From: Dyadobacter sp. CY343
Lineage (GTDB): Bacteria; Bacteroidota; Bacteroidia; Cytophagales; Spirosomataceae
Direction of reading: 5' to 3'
NCBI RefSeq assembly: GCF_021390335.1
Contig: NZ_JAJUXK010000003.1
Span: 124,001-188,000 of the forward strand
Length of the DNA: 64,000 bases
Of this stretch, positions 26,480 through 36,088 are shown piece after piece (within the stretch, counting starts at the first letter, position 1; each line of letters begins with the position of its first letter). The notes beneath the pieces are model-generated. The model was not told the origin of the DNA. It did no database searches and saw only the letters and a program-made list of their open reading frames with translations. A program made the position numbers and the translations under genes.

Positions 26480-27265
26480 ATGCCCATCCAATCCAAAACA
26501 GTCGTATTTATCACCGGTGCATTTGTCAGCAACAGCTGCTGGGACGAATGGCAAACCTATTTTCGAAGCAAGGGTTATTCCACCATTGCGCCGCCCTGGC
26601 CATATAAGGATGCATCCGTGGAAGAACTTCGTGGCCGTCATCCCCATCATGACAAGGAGTTAGCGCTGCTTACGCTCAATGAACTGGTTGAGTATCACAT
26701 AGCAATTATCAAGTCTCTACCAGAAAAACCTATCGTAATAGGGCATTCCTATGGCGGATTGCTGACCCAGATTATGGTGAACCGCGGTATAACAGCGGCG
26801 GGTGTTGCCATTCATTCGGTGCCACCGCAAGGTGTGTTTGCCTATGAATTTTCTTTTCTGAAAGCCGGTTGGAAATCTCTTGGATTATTTACTTCAATCG
26901 AAGAAACCTACATGATGTCGTTTGAAGACTGGCAGTATGCATTTGTGAACGGAATGCCCCTGGAACAACAGCGTGCCGCCTATGAAAGCCTGACCATTCC
27001 GGAATCTAAAACGATAGCCCGTGATGCCCTGACTCGGGCGGCATACGTTGACTTCGAAAAACCACATCCACCTTTACTTTTCACGGCTGGTGATACTGAC
27101 CATATCATGCCCGCGCATTTGAACCAACGCAATTATAAAGCATATAAAAACAACGGGTCGGTTCTTGATTACCACCTGGACATCAACAGAAATCACTACA
27201 TATTGGGTCTTCCTACCTGGCAGGAGGATGCTGATTACATTCTTGATTGGCTAGCAAGAAATTAG
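26480..27265 (+). CDS. alpha/beta hydrolase, co-transcribed with catalase
   Basis: A 261-residue cytoplasmic alpha/beta-fold hydrolase. The nucleophile elbow is GHSYGG with Ser90; the acid is Asp205 or Asp207 in GDTDHIMP, and the base His239 in NRNHYILG, completing the triad. The N-terminal FITGAFVSNSCWDEW carries the oxyanion region. The substrate is not deducible; similar proteins are annotated as esterases or lactonases. Translation begins 3 bp after the katA stop, so the enzyme is probably made with catalase under oxidative conditions. A hairpin at 27285-27330 ends the unit. Confidence 0.9.
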   Translation: MPIQSKTVVFITGAFVSNSCWDEWQTYFRSKGYSTIAPPWPYKDASVEELRGRHPHHDKELALLTLNELVEYHIAIIKSLPEKPIVIGHSYGGLLTQIMVNRGITAAGVAIHSVPPQGVFAYEFSFLKAGWKSLGLFTSIEETYMMSFEDWQYAFVNGMPLEQQRAAYESLTIPESKTIARDALTRAAYVDFEKPHPPLLFTAGDTDHIMPAHLNQRNYKAYKNNGSVLDYHLDINRNHYILGLPTWQEDADYILDWLARN

Positions 27266-27284
27266 GGAAAGGGTTAGTGCGTTT

Positions 27285-27330
27285 GCAGCTGTCGGTGCGA
27301 CAATCATTGTCACACTACGGCTGCTTTTTT
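27285..27330 (+). terminator. terminator of the katA-hydrolase unit
   Basis: Outer arms GCAGC/GCTGC and an inner GACAAT-C-ATTGTC dyad are followed by TTTTTT at 27325-27330. Confidence 0.75.
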
Positions 27331-27510
27331 ATGAATTGATACCAGCCTTTGTTTATCTGATCTTTCTTAAGTGAAAATCTAATATCAGCTGAAAAAGTAC
27401 GACTAATGTCGCTAAAAGGCCATTTCCTCGAATTTCAATAAGCTACAATTTTGTAGTGTTCCAAAGAGGAACAAATCAGCTCATTCCTTACAAATTCAAA
27501 ATTGACTAAC

Positions 27511-28323
27511 ATGAAAACATTAATCTCAAAACTGATCGGCTCCTTGCTGATCATGTGTATTTTTATTACAGGCTGCGATGGCGACGACGAGGTGCAATCC
27601 GCACCCTCGAAGACCTATGTTCTTGTGCATGGTGCATTCCAGGGCGCTTATGCCTGGCAGTATGTGAAGGCCCAGCTGGAAAAGAAAGGGCATAAAGTAG
27701 TAGCGGTCGAACTGCCTGCTCATGGTGAAGATAAAACTCCGCCAGCAGATATTTCACTTAACGTATATAGGGATAAGGTAGTTGGTGCAATTTCCGGACT
27801 GAGCGGCAAGGTTATCCTTGTTGGGCACAGCATGGGGGGAATGGTCATTACTGCTACGGCAGAAAAAATTCCAGATAAAATTGAAAAGCTGATCTACATA
27901 GCCGCCTTTATTCCTGCAAATGGACAATCCTTGCTGGACTTAGCATCTACCGACAGTACCTCCAAGTTATTTCCTGCGCTCATTCCTTCGGCTGACGGTT
28001 TGACGCAAGATATTAAACCGGAAAACATTGTTCCTATATTCGCTCAGGATGCAAATGAGGAGGTTAAAAAATTGCTTCTGGACAAACGCAGAGCTGAACC
28101 CTCCAAAATTTTTCCGGATAAAGCGACCGTCACCGCTGCTAATTGGGCCAAAGTCGATAAATATTACATTTTCACAAAAAGAGACAATACAGTAGGGCCT
28201 GGTTTACAAAAGAGGATGGTCGCAGCTGCGAAAATTACGAAAACGACCACCATTGATTCCGATCACAGTCCATTTCTGACTAAACCAGATGTTATAACTG
28301 AGCTTTTGATGGCCAATAATTAA
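27511..28323 (+). CDS. lipoprotein alpha/beta hydrolase
   Basis: The start at 27511 gives a lipoprotein signal peptide ending in FITGC (Cys22); the frame also allows TTG at 27502. The mature part of about 248 residues is an alpha/beta hydrolase: the oxyanion segment YVLVHGAFQGAYAWQYV, nucleophile elbow GHSMGG with Ser107, and catalytic His in DSDHSPFL near the end. It resembles small EstC- or salicylate-esterase-like enzymes. The Asp-rich stretch after the Cys (DGDDE) may favour export to the outer membrane. It stands as its own unit between two terminators. Substrate unknown. Confidence 0.88.
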   Translation: MKTLISKLIGSLLIMCIFITGCDGDDEVQSAPSKTYVLVHGAFQGAYAWQYVKAQLEKKGHKVVAVELPAHGEDKTPPADISLNVYRDKVVGAISGLSGKVILVGHSMGGMVITATAEKIPDKIEKLIYIAAFIPANGQSLLDLASTDSTSKLFPALIPSADGLTQDIKPENIVPIFAQDANEEVKKLLLDKRRAEPSKIFPDKATVTAANWAKVDKYYIFTKRDNTVGPGLQKRMVAAAKITKTTTIDSDHSPFLTKPDVITELLMANN

Positions 28324-28346
28324 GCTAAAACAAATATGTGTACACG

Positions 28347-28375
28347 ACACCGTTCCAGATTTGGAGCGGTGTTTT
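28347..28375 (+). terminator. terminator after the lipoprotein hydrolase
   Basis: ACACCG and CGGTGT, extended by TTCC/GGAG, form a stem with a TTTT tail. Confidence 0.75.
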
Positions 28376-28609
28376 AACCTGATATAGCAATGATTGAAGT
28401 GTACTCAACAAATGATTCAAATGCAAAAGGAAGCATCACTATTTGCAATGGAACCGTGCTGGTGCCATCACTGAGCGGACAGTCGCACTTTGGCCAACAT
28501 CTGCCACGTCTATGGCGAAACTAGAAATATCAGCTACGTGTACTACGATTACGAAATTGGAATTCTACTACTTAATTGACAGAGCTATTAAGGAGATTTC
28601 CGTGTAGTG

Positions 28610-28819
28610 TCAATATTTGAAATTGCCGAAAAGGATGTCATTGTAATCAAGAATCGCATTTTTGATTCTTGATGCCTCGGTGGTACTGGATTTGTCTTCA
28701 CTAATGTCTGACTCCAATTGCAACTCAGCAGATTTTGTAAAAGGCTGAGCGATTTTTTCTATTTCTGCACAATGCTCCTGAGGACGCTTGCTGGTGGGGT
28801 TACTCTTTGATTTTTCCAT
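28610..28819 (-). CDS. possible small protein, weakly supported
   Basis: A 69-residue frame starting MEKSKSNPTSKRPQEHCAEI lies inside the 775-bp gap 28324-29098. The product is polar and helix-prone, without signal peptide or known family, and no clear ribosome binding site or promoter precedes it. It is listed because nothing else explains this stretch; it may well be chance. A short degraded-looking frame on the plus strand (28391-28525) also occurs in the gap. Confidence 0.2.
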   Translation of the reverse strand: MEKSKSNPTSKRPQEHCAEIEKIAQPFTKSAELQLESDISEDKSSTTEASRIKNAILDYNDILFGNFKY

Positions 28820-28940
28820 TGAGCAGCTTGTTAATCATGGGACATGTACGAGCTATCGTAGCGTCTTGAATCTCCGGATTCTAATGAGTTAAAGGTCCTT
28901 TGTTTGATGGCAGAAGACAATTGCATTTCACAGCATTGTG

Positions 28941-29000
28941 TTGTACAAATCAGCCCAATGCGGATTTAAAGGACATATACAATTTATTTTGTACAAGTCA
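28941..29000 (+). promoter_or_regulatory. paired TTGTACAA operator-like sites
   Basis: TTGTACAAATCA (28941-28952) and TTGTACAAGTCA (28989-29000) repeat the palindrome TTGTACAA with an identical flank, 48 bp apart. They lie upstream of the promoter for the next hydrolase gene, where an activator could bind. Confidence 0.45.
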
Positions 29001-29015
29001 AACCATTCAGTTGTC

Positions 29016-29047
29016 ATTGAAGCTGCCCGCAGCACTATCTAGTTTTG
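29016..29047 (+). promoter_or_regulatory. promoter of the HSL-type hydrolase gene
   Basis: ATTG at 29016-29019 and TAGTTTTG at 29040-29047 with 20-bp spacing fit the Bacteroidota -33/-7 consensus, 52 bp before the start codon. Confidence 0.55.
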
Positions 29048-29098
29048 TGTAACCTCCATATGAGGAGAGCCTTACTATTTTAATCAACATCAATCAAC

Positions 29099-30085
29099 AT
29101 GGTTATGAATGCAACCACTTTATTGTCACCCGTAGATTTTGCGGAGGATGAACACCTGTCGCCTGCAGTTAAAACTTTTTTAATGCCCTTAAATCAAGGA
29201 GGCCCGCCACTCGAGAGCCTGGCGACAAAAGATGCCCGCAATGTACTCGTCGGAGCGCAGGCTGCTTTCGAGGTCGACCTTTCAGGAGTTACCGAGACCG
29301 AGATGACAATTTTTCAGGACGATTATGAGATTGTACTGAACATCGTGCGGCCTGCAAATGCGGAGGGGATAATACCTGTTTTTCTATTTATTCATGGCGG
29401 TGGGTGGATTTTGGGAGATTATCCTACCCATAAGCGAATGGTTCGAGATTTAGTTGTTCTGACTGGCTTCTCCGGCGTTTTTGTTAATTATACCAGGGCT
29501 CCGGAAGGAAAGTATCCACGACCTGTTAATGAAGTATATGCAGCATCGAAGTGGGTAACATCAAATGGGGAGGCAATTGGTGTTGACGGTTCCAGGATTG
29601 CGATTGTCGGTAATAGTGCGGGCGGTAACCTGGCCACTGCCGCTGTGTTGATGGCAAGGAAAAGAGGAGGTGTAAATTTCGTTCTGCAAATCCTATTCTG
29701 GCCAGTTACCAATGCTGATTTTGAAACAGAATCATACATCTTGTACGGAAAACAACGATTCCTGACGTCTTCACTGATGCAATGGATGTGGGATCAGTAC
29801 ATTGATAAAGAACGGAGACAGGAAATCTATGCTTCACCTTTGCAGGCAACTCTTGAAGAACTGAAAGACTTGCCGCCAACATTGATCCAGGTTGCTGAAA
29901 ATGATATTCTACGCGATGAAGGAGAAGGATATGGGCGTAAGTTAAGTGAGGCCGGCGTAGTTGTTACGACGGTGCGGTATAACGATGTCATTCATGATTT
30001 CGGCCTTTTAAATGGACTCGCCGAAATCCCGCAGACGAAAGCGCTGTTTAGTCAAGCAGCTCAGGAGCTAAAAAAGTATCTTTGA
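29099..30085 (+). CDS. alpha/beta hydrolase of the hormone-sensitive-lipase family
   Basis: A 328-residue cytoplasmic esterase/lipase of the HSL (family IV) type. The oxyanion motif HGGGW is at residues 99-103, the nucleophile elbow GNSAGG holds Ser173, and ENDILRDE and VIHDFGLL near the end supply Asp and His. Such enzymes hydrolyse short acyl esters. ATG at 29099 is used; 29105 is equally good. The gene has its own promoter and is closed by a strong hairpin at 30088-30136. It is the third alpha/beta hydrolase within 4 kb, each of a different subfamily. Confidence 0.93.
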   Translation: MVMNATTLLSPVDFAEDEHLSPAVKTFLMPLNQGGPPLESLATKDARNVLVGAQAAFEVDLSGVTETEMTIFQDDYEIVLNIVRPANAEGIIPVFLFIHGGGWILGDYPTHKRMVRDLVVLTGFSGVFVNYTRAPEGKYPRPVNEVYAASKWVTSNGEAIGVDGSRIAIVGNSAGGNLATAAVLMARKRGGVNFVLQILFWPVTNADFETESYILYGKQRFLTSSLMQWMWDQYIDKERRQEIYASPLQATLEELKDLPPTLIQVAENDILRDEGEGYGRKLSEAGVVVTTVRYNDVIHDFGLLNGLAEIPQTKALFSQAAQELKKYL

Positions 30086-30087
30086 TA

Positions 30088-30136
30088 TCGCTGAACGCAA
30101 GGCCGGTGTTTTCGAAACCGGCCTCGCGTTCAGCGA
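30088..30136 (+). terminator. strong hairpin after the HSL-type hydrolase
   Basis: TCGCTGAACGC and GCGTTCAGCGA pair, continued by AGGCCGGT/ACCGGCCT, around a short loop. No T run follows. Confidence 0.7.
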
Positions 30137-30188
30137 AGAGTCATAACAGTTAAGATAGTCAGATATTTAACTGCCATTTAACAAGCCA

Positions 30189-30719
30189 ATGAACTATCCT
30201 AATGCTGTTATTGAGGAGTTAATGCAAGACTTTCGGCAGACAATCGGAAATGACTTTGTGAAATACCGGAATCATGTATATCGGGTATTTCTCAATTGTA
30301 TTTTGTTGGACGAAGCTCCCGAGAATGCTGAGAAATATGCCATTGCAGCCGTTTTTCATGACATAGGCATTTGGACAGATCATTCGATCGATTATTTGCG
30401 TCCGTCCATAATTGAAATGAGACATTATCTGACCGCGCGAGGCAAGGCCGGCTTGGCGGATGAAATTTCATCGATGATATATTGGCACCATAAAGTGAGC
30501 CGCTATCGGGGCAAATTTGAGCTTTCTACTGAGGTTTTTCGACGTGCTGACTGGGCCGATATCACATTTGGTGTTATTGCTTTCGGTTTAGACTCTCGAA
30601 AATTATTACATAATAGAAAGATGCTTCCAAATAACGGATTTCACATCTTTTTGGCTAAAAAGCTCGTGACTAACTTCTTTAAAAACCCATTGAAACCCTT
30701 ACCTATGTTTACCAAATAG
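30189..30719 (+). CDS. HD-domain protein
   Basis: A 176-residue soluble protein with an HD metal-dependent phosphohydrolase motif: His29 in YRNHVYRVF, then His57-Asp58 in AVFHDIGIWTD, and a later Asp in RRADWADITFG, which fit the H...HD...D metal site. HD proteins cleave phosphoester bonds, often of nucleotides; the substrate here is unknown. It lies just upstream of the triple-GAF sigma-54 activator gene (126-bp gap), but that gap contains operator-like sequences, so the two are probably separate units. Confidence 0.85.
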   Translation: MNYPNAVIEELMQDFRQTIGNDFVKYRNHVYRVFLNCILLDEAPENAEKYAIAAVFHDIGIWTDHSIDYLRPSIIEMRHYLTARGKAGLADEISSMIYWHHKVSRYRGKFELSTEVFRRADWADITFGVIAFGLDSRKLLHNRKMLPNNGFHIFLAKKLVTNFFKNPLKPLPMFTK

Positions 30720-30771
30720 GAGAACGTAAGCACAAAATAAAAAGTCGGAACACATATCGTATTGTAAAGGA

Positions 30772-30817
30772 TAAATTGTCTATATTTCAACAATGCGCTG
30801 CTTGGTAATTTGACCGC
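30772..30817 (+). promoter_or_regulatory. operator element (inverted) and sigma-54-like promoter
   Basis: On the minus strand 30778-30794 reads TTGTTGAAATATAGACA, the 17-bp element also present at 33595-33611 and 37581-37597. Eight bases downstream, TTGGTAATTTGACCGC (30802-30817) has GG and GC separated by 10 bp, the invariant pattern of sigma-54 -24/-12 promoters, though the rest of the consensus is only partly met. The activator gene starts 28 bp after the GC. Confidence 0.5.
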
Positions 30818-30845
30818 ATGCGTTAGATGACTAATCAAGTTTGTA

Positions 30846-33518
30846 ATGAGTCAATTTAACATTTCAAAGGATAACTCTGATATTGAAGTAGAAGTGCTAC
30901 GCAACATACTATCATTCAGTAATTATACTGCGCAGGCGCGCAATCGTGAGGGATTACAGGATGCAATGCGGAGGGAGCTAGGTAAGCTATTTTATTTCTC
31001 AAATTATGACATTCTGGTTTTTACCGAGAATGAAAGTGGTTATGAACATTTTGTTTCAGACCATGTTGCCGGATTGAAATCCTTATATCAAAAACAGTAT
31101 GACCCTTTTTTTGTATGGGCACCCGTCGATGAAAATTCGGCACCGGTTTTGTTTGACCTAAATGCGTTATCCCAAGCAGGAGAATTGTCTGATCAGTTGC
31201 GTTCCTTCCGTGACTTAGGTATTGAGGGAATCATTACCGCTCCTTTGTTCGATGAGAATGGGGCCTTCGGAATTGTCAACTTTTACTCAGACCGGAAGAA
31301 TAATTTCAGTCGACATCACATCGATCTTGTCCAAGACGTCGCGAGCCAGATCGCTATTGCAACAGCAAATATCATTGCGTATGAACAAGTGGGGCAGCGG
31401 GAAAAAGAATCTCGAATATTGCTGTCTTTCAGTGCGGCATTAGATAAAGTGAAGGACAGAAATGGCCTGGTTCATGTAATAAGGACTGAACTTGCGGAAC
31501 TGATATCTTTTACTGATATAGCCCTCACGATTTACAAACCCGACACGAGGACTTTTCAGGTATTTGCACATCAGGTGGCTGAAAAAATGGGCGGACATCC
31601 CAAATTTTTGAAGGTAATAGAACCGCATTATCCGGTCGAAGACGGGATTCATGAGGTTGCTCTTCATGCAAGTGCGCCTGTGATCGTTGATATAGAGGAT
31701 GCCATGCGCAGTCCCAACAAGCATGCAGGCACGCAGTTTATTTTCGATTCCGGGATTAAAAAGATGTTGCTGGTTAAGCTCACGTACAATAATCAAACGC
31801 TTGGATTCTTAAATATACTTTCTGCCGATCGTGACGCATTCAGGCTGGTAAACTATACCATTTTAAAGGGAATTTCTGAACAACTTTCGGCAGCAATAGC
31901 AAATGTGATTTCCAGAGAAGAGATTGCGCGCAGGGATCATGAAAATGAGGTGTTACTTTCTGTCAGTTCGGCTATATCCTCGAATTCTAACATAGATCAC
32001 ATTATGGATGTGATCAGTTCCCGATTAGGGGCAGTTGTGTATTTTAATGATATATGCGTATCGCAATACAATCATCCAAAAGATAATTACAAAGTACTTT
32101 CCTTTTCCGGCGATCTGGTCTGCGCGCATCCGGATTTTGATTTTGTTCCGGCCGGTGAATTTCCAATTCATGACGGCATACATAATAACGTGATGGCCTC
32201 GGAAATTCCTATCGTGTTTTCTTTTGAAAAGCTTAGGGCCATGAAAATGGCACACATTGATTTTATGATACAGTCCGGAGTAAAAGAATGCCTTTGTGTG
32301 AGGTTGGTAAATAACGATGAAGTGATTGGCGCATTGGTATTAACCTCCGATAAGAGCAATGGCTTTTCAGATCAGGATCAAAAACTTATTCAGCGGCTTT
32401 CGCACCAGCTGGCAACTGGCGTGTCAAACATCATAGCCAACCAAAAATTAAATCGTCAAATAGAGGAATTCAGAAGATACAAAGAGCAGCTCGAAGAAGA
32501 AAATGGATACTTAATTGAGGAAGCGAACGAGGGCTATACTTACAACGACATCGTAGGCGGCAGTCCTGAAATGCAGAAAGTTTTTCACCTGCTATCTCAG
32601 GTCGCTTTCACCAACAGCACTGTACTGCTTTTGGGAGAAACCGGAACTGGAAAAGAACTTGTGGCAAGGGCTATTCATAACTCATCATCCCGAAAGGATA
32701 AGTTGATGGTCAAAGTCAATTGTGCCGCCCTTCCTGCCAATCTCATTGAAAGTGAATTGTTTGGGCATGAGCGCGGCAGTTTTACCGGCGCGACGGAAAG
32801 GCGTATTGGTAAATTCGAACTGGCAAACCGCGGGACACTGTTTTTGGATGAGATCGGGGAGATGCCAATGGACCTGCAGGTGAAGTTATTACGCGCAATC
32901 CAGGAGCGGGAAATTGAGCGAGTAGGCGGGCGGGAAACAATTAAGATAGATGTGCGGATCATTGCCGCCACGAACAGGAACCTGCTGACCGAAGTGAATG
33001 AGGGCCGGTTTCGGAGCGATTTGTATTACCGGCTGAATGTTTTTCCGATCACATTGCCACCACTTCGTAAGCGAAAAGAGGACATACCTGCGCTCGCATC
33101 TTACTTCGTTGATAAATTTTGCAAGAACAACGGCAAAAAGATCAGTCAGATATCAAGCAGTGCAATGAAAGAGTTGCTGGCCTATGGCTGGCCGGGAAAT
33201 GTTCGTGAACTGGAACATTTAGTGGAACGCAGCGTGCTGATGAGCTCAGGTGGCGTAATCAGACAAATGTATTTGCCTAAATTAAAATCACACGAATCTC
33301 AACCCGCACTGGCAGAAATCTACCACAAAACGCACGAAGAAAATGAAAGAGATTACATCATTGCGGTGTTAAATAGTTGCGGTGGAAAAATTTACGGAGT
33401 TGGAGGAGCCGCTCAAATTCTTAATCTGAAAGTAGGAACGCTTAATTCCAAAATAAAGAAGCTTGCTATCAAGAAAGAACATATAATTTATAAGAAGACA
33501 GATGCTGAGATGGACTAA
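30846..33518 (+). CDS. triple-GAF sigma-54-dependent transcriptional activator
   Basis: An 890-residue cytoplasmic enhancer-binding protein. Three GAF sensor domains occupy about residues 10-175, 185-355 and 370-530, each ending in a segment like [10 protein letters not shown] short coiled coil ([20 protein letters not shown]) leads into the AAA+ domain at 565-810, with Walker A GETGTGKE (597-604), the sigma-54-contact loop as GSFTGA (644-649) and [10 protein letters not shown]. The last 50 residues form a Fis-type HTH ([19 protein letters not shown]). Phosphorylation is not needed; GAF ligands probably gate the ATPase. Its HTH resembles that of the response regulator at 36078, so both may read the shared operator, which also lies upstream of this gene and suggests autoregulation. 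Confidence 0.93.
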   Translation: MSQFNISKDNSDIEVEVLRNILSFSNYTAQARNREGLQDAMRRELGKLFYFSNYDILVFTENESGYEHFVSDHVAGLKSLYQKQYDPFFVWAPVDENSAPVLFDLNALSQAGELSDQLRSFRDLGIEGIITAPLFDENGAFGIVNFYSDRKNNFSRHHIDLVQDVASQIAIATANIIAYEQVGQREKESRILLSFSAALDKVKDRNGLVHVIRTELAELISFTDIALTIYKPDTRTFQVFAHQVAEKMGGHPKFLKVIEPHYPVEDGIHEVALHASAPVIVDIEDAMRSPNKHAGTQFIFDSGIKKMLLVKLTYNNQTLGFLNILSADRDAFRLVNYTILKGISEQLSAAIANVISREEIARRDHENEVLLSVSSAISSNSNIDHIMDVISSRLGAVVYFNDICVSQYNHPKDNYKVLSFSGDLVCAHPDFDFVPAGEFPIHDGIHNNVMASEIPIVFSFEKLRAMKMAHIDFMIQSGVKECLCVRLVNNDEVIGALVLTSDKSNGFSDQDQKLIQRLSHQLATGVSNIIANQKLNRQIEEFRRYKEQLEEENGYLIEEANEGYTYNDIVGGSPEMQKVFHLLSQVAFTNSTVLLLGETGTGKELVARAIHNSSSRKDKLMVKVNCAALPANLIESELFGHERGSFTGATERRIGKFELANRGTLFLDEIGEMPMDLQVKLLRAIQEREIERVGGRETIKIDVRIIAATNRNLLTEVNEGRFRSDLYYRLNVFPITLPPLRKRKEDIPALASYFVDKFCKNNGKKISQISSSAMKELLAYGWPGNVRELEHLVERSVLMSSGGVIRQMYLPKLKSHESQPALAEIYHKTHEENERDYIIAVLNSCGGKIYGVGGAAQILNLKVGTLNSKIKKLAIKKEHIIYKKTDAEMD

Positions 33519-33565
33519 TTTTGGATAGCGTATATAGATATCCGTAACTGTGTAACGGTGATGAA

Positions 33566-33611
33566 TGTCTATATTTCATTAAATATTTCGACAATTGTTG
33601 AAATGTAGATA
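33566..33611 (+). promoter_or_regulatory. inverted pair of operator half-elements
   Basis: TGTCTATATTTCAT (33566-33579) is the inverted form and TTGTTGAAATGTAGATA (33595-33611) the direct form of the element seen at 30778 and 37581. Such an inverted pair is expected for a dimeric activator site, 185 bp or more before the kinase start codon. Confidence 0.55.
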
Positions 33612-33633
33612 ATTTATGAAAATCTTATACTAT

Positions 33634-33666
33634 TAAATAGCTGACATTCAGATGTTTGACTTTTGG
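33634..33666 (+). promoter_or_regulatory. 33-bp block shared with the exported-protein promoter
   Basis: This block begins TAAATAGCTGACATTCAG and ends TTTTGG. It matches 37622-37654 at 24 of 33 positions and stands 22 bp after the operator element, against 24 bp there. The TTTTGGCATAATAGTGGT following it resembles a -24 element, but the -12 GC is not met; a TAnnTTTG-type reading is also imperfect. Confidence 0.5.
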
Positions 33667-33796
33667 CATAATAGTGGTGTATCTATGTTTAAATGATATT
33701 ACACCTTGATTGTGACATTTAATGCTTCCGGCGATTTATCGGAAAGACATGACTCAAATCGTAGGTGTCGAACACCACCATTAACCTACGATTGAA

Positions 33797-36088
33797 ATGA
33801 GGCCGGTTTTTAAATTGTGCTCTGTATTCTGTCTCATCACTGCCATTTTGTTTGCAACTCATTCGGTTGCTCAGGATGCAGAGGTGCCCTTAAGTACTCT
33901 TGAAAAGCAACTTCGGGAAACTAAGAATAATGACTCCCTTAAAGCTAATATCCTCATACAATTGGGTTATCACTATCTGTTGAAACCCGGATCAGATTCA
34001 ACAGATATGCAGAAGGCGGGTAATTACGCTAATATGGTTGTGCAAATTAGTAAAGGGATTCGTTCGGAGCTGCTTAACGGGGAAGCCATTCTTCTGATTT
34101 CACAAATCTTCAAGGAAAGAGGTAACAAGAAGAAGGCACTGCAACTACTAAATTATTCCATTGCCATTTTTAGAAAAGTCAAGGCTCCAATAAATGAAGG
34201 CAAGGCCCTGATGGAAAAAAGACATTATTTTGACCCATACGATGGGATACAAATCAATGACCGTATCAAAGTTGTAGCTGAAGCCATAGAATTGTTCAGG
34301 AAAGGAGGTGAAAATAAATGGCAGGGTGACGGATACCTGGAATTAGGCGATCTCTACAGCCTATTGAGAGAAGACCAAACTTCAATTCAATACTTAAAGC
34401 GCGCATTAGAGGTATATAGGTTAGCAAAATATAAGAGATTGCACGGAGTCTATGATTTGTTAGGAGCGCTCTACAGTAAATACGGCATGTATGAGGAAGG
34501 GGTTGAAAATGGGCTGCTGGCTGTAAAAACCGCATTAGCGGTGGGCGATACGAGCTCTGCGCTTTGTGCAATCTATAATCGACTTGGTTTGACATATTAT
34601 CGTGCAGAGGATTATATCAACGCATATGTATATTTTAAAAAGTCTATTTCGATTGCTGTCGGGAATAAAGATCCTGCTGCCATAGCGATAGTTTCTGTGA
34701 ATTTGGTAAAGACCTTACATAGACTTCAAAACAATAACTTAAAGGAGCATATCACTTATTTGACATATTTGGAATCAGTCATAAATGATCTTTCTCCAAA
34801 CAGAATATATATACCTGCCACGATTAGTGTACTGTACGCCAGACAAGGAGATCTCTTTAAAAGTAAATTGTATCTGGATAAAATTTTTAATTATTTGAAA
34901 GAACACGAAATTGCCGAGGTGGATAAGCGCTGGGTAAACGAGGCCGCGTATTACTACTATTTTGCGAAAAAGAATTATTCGTTAGCTGAGAAACATGCTG
35001 AAAAATTCAAAAGCCGTTGTGTTACGAGGGAGGAACTTCAGAAATACAATTTAATGGCTTACGAAGTCGCTTATGCACAAGGGAAATTTAAATCAGCGGC
35101 AGATCATTATGTTGTTTACAAGGCAACTACTGACTCGATCTATGAGTACGCTAGAAAAAAGCAGATAGATATGTTCAATGTGCGTTTTGAAGTAGAGAAA
35201 AAGGATGCTGACATTAAATTGAAAGCCGAAAATATCCGGTTGCTAACCAGAGAGAACGATTTGAACAAAGTGCTGTTAGCAAAGACCAAAATCACCAACA
35301 ACATCACAATTGCGGCAGTATTATTGCTATTAGCACTCATCTTTCTTTTGTACAACCGCTGGCAAACAAACCGTAAAAGCAGTATCATCATCGCTGAGAA
35401 AAACAAGTTCCTGGAACTGGTAGTCAGAGAAAAGGAATGGCTACTTAAGGAAATTCATCACCGGGTGAAAAACAATCTGCAAACGGTCATGAGCTTGCTT
35501 GAATCACAATCAGCTTATCTGAAAAACGATGCGCTTTCAGCGATAAAGGACAGCCAGCACCGTGTGCAGGCAATGTCTCTTATCCATCAGAAGCTATACC
35601 TTACAGACAATGTCACGACGATCAACATGCAGACATACATCCGCGAGGTTATCAGTTATTTACAGGATAGCTTTGACACACGGCAGCGGATCCGTTTTCA
35701 ATTTAGTTTGGAAGATATTGATCTGGATATCACCCAAGCAATTCCCATTGGATTGATCCTGAATGAAACAATAACCAATGCAATTAAATACGCGTTTCCT
35801 GACGGTAAGGAGGGATTGGTCAGAGTGTCCACAAAAGAGCCTAATGACGGTTTTTTTGAGCTATTAATCGAGGATAATGGCGTAGGACTGCCGAGTGATT
35901 TCGAGACGAAGAAACTGAATTCATTAGGAATCAGATTAATGTATGGACTAAGTAATGAGATCGGTGGCAAGTTGCACATTGTAAGCAATCAGGGGACATC
36001 TGTATCTGTAACTTTTGAGATTGAGAAGATATTCAGGAGAGCAACTAACATCGGGGTAGAAGAGACAGTTTTGGAGTATGAAAATTAA
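33797..36088 (+). CDS. TPR-containing sensor histidine kinase (HisKA_2 type)
   Basis: A 763-residue membrane kinase. After a signal peptide (to about residue 25) comes a periplasmic region of TPR-like repeats (about 40-430), then a coiled coil (440-490), one membrane segment (TNNITIAAVLLLLALIFLLY, about 497-516) and the kinase core. The phosphoacceptor is His554 or His555 in KEIHHRVKNNLQTVMSLLES, the HisKA_2 pattern, and the ATPase domain shows LNETITNAIKYAFPDG and EDNGVGLP. Its gene overlaps the response-regulator gene by 11 bp, so the two form a two-component system. The TPR region may sense a periplasmic peptide or protein. Confidence 0.93.
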   Translation: MRPVFKLCSVFCLITAILFATHSVAQDAEVPLSTLEKQLRETKNNDSLKANILIQLGYHYLLKPGSDSTDMQKAGNYANMVVQISKGIRSELLNGEAILLISQIFKERGNKKKALQLLNYSIAIFRKVKAPINEGKALMEKRHYFDPYDGIQINDRIKVVAEAIELFRKGGENKWQGDGYLELGDLYSLLREDQTSIQYLKRALEVYRLAKYKRLHGVYDLLGALYSKYGMYEEGVENGLLAVKTALAVGDTSSALCAIYNRLGLTYYRAEDYINAYVYFKKSISIAVGNKDPAAIAIVSVNLVKTLHRLQNNNLKEHITYLTYLESVINDLSPNRIYIPATISVLYARQGDLFKSKLYLDKIFNYLKEHEIAEVDKRWVNEAAYYYYFAKKNYSLAEKHAEKFKSRCVTREELQKYNLMAYEVAYAQGKFKSAADHYVVYKATTDSIYEYARKKQIDMFNVRFEVEKKDADIKLKAENIRLLTRENDLNKVLLAKTKITNNITIAAVLLLLALIFLLYNRWQTNRKSSIIIAEKNKFLELVVREKEWLLKEIHHRVKNNLQTVMSLLESQSAYLKNDALSAIKDSQHRVQAMSLIHQKLYLTDNVTTINMQTYIREVISYLQDSFDTRQRIRFQFSLEDIDLDITQAIPIGLILNETITNAIKYAFPDGKEGLVRVSTKEPNDGFFELLIEDNGVGLPSDFETKKLNSLGIRLMYGLSNEIGGKLHIVSNQGTSVSVTFEIEKIFRRATNIGVEETVLEYEN

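Noticed and set aside
33651..33680. Canonical sigma-54 promoter before the TPR kinase gene
   Set aside because: TTTTGGCATAATAGTGGT has a good -24 part but not the GC at -12, so only a shared block was recorded.
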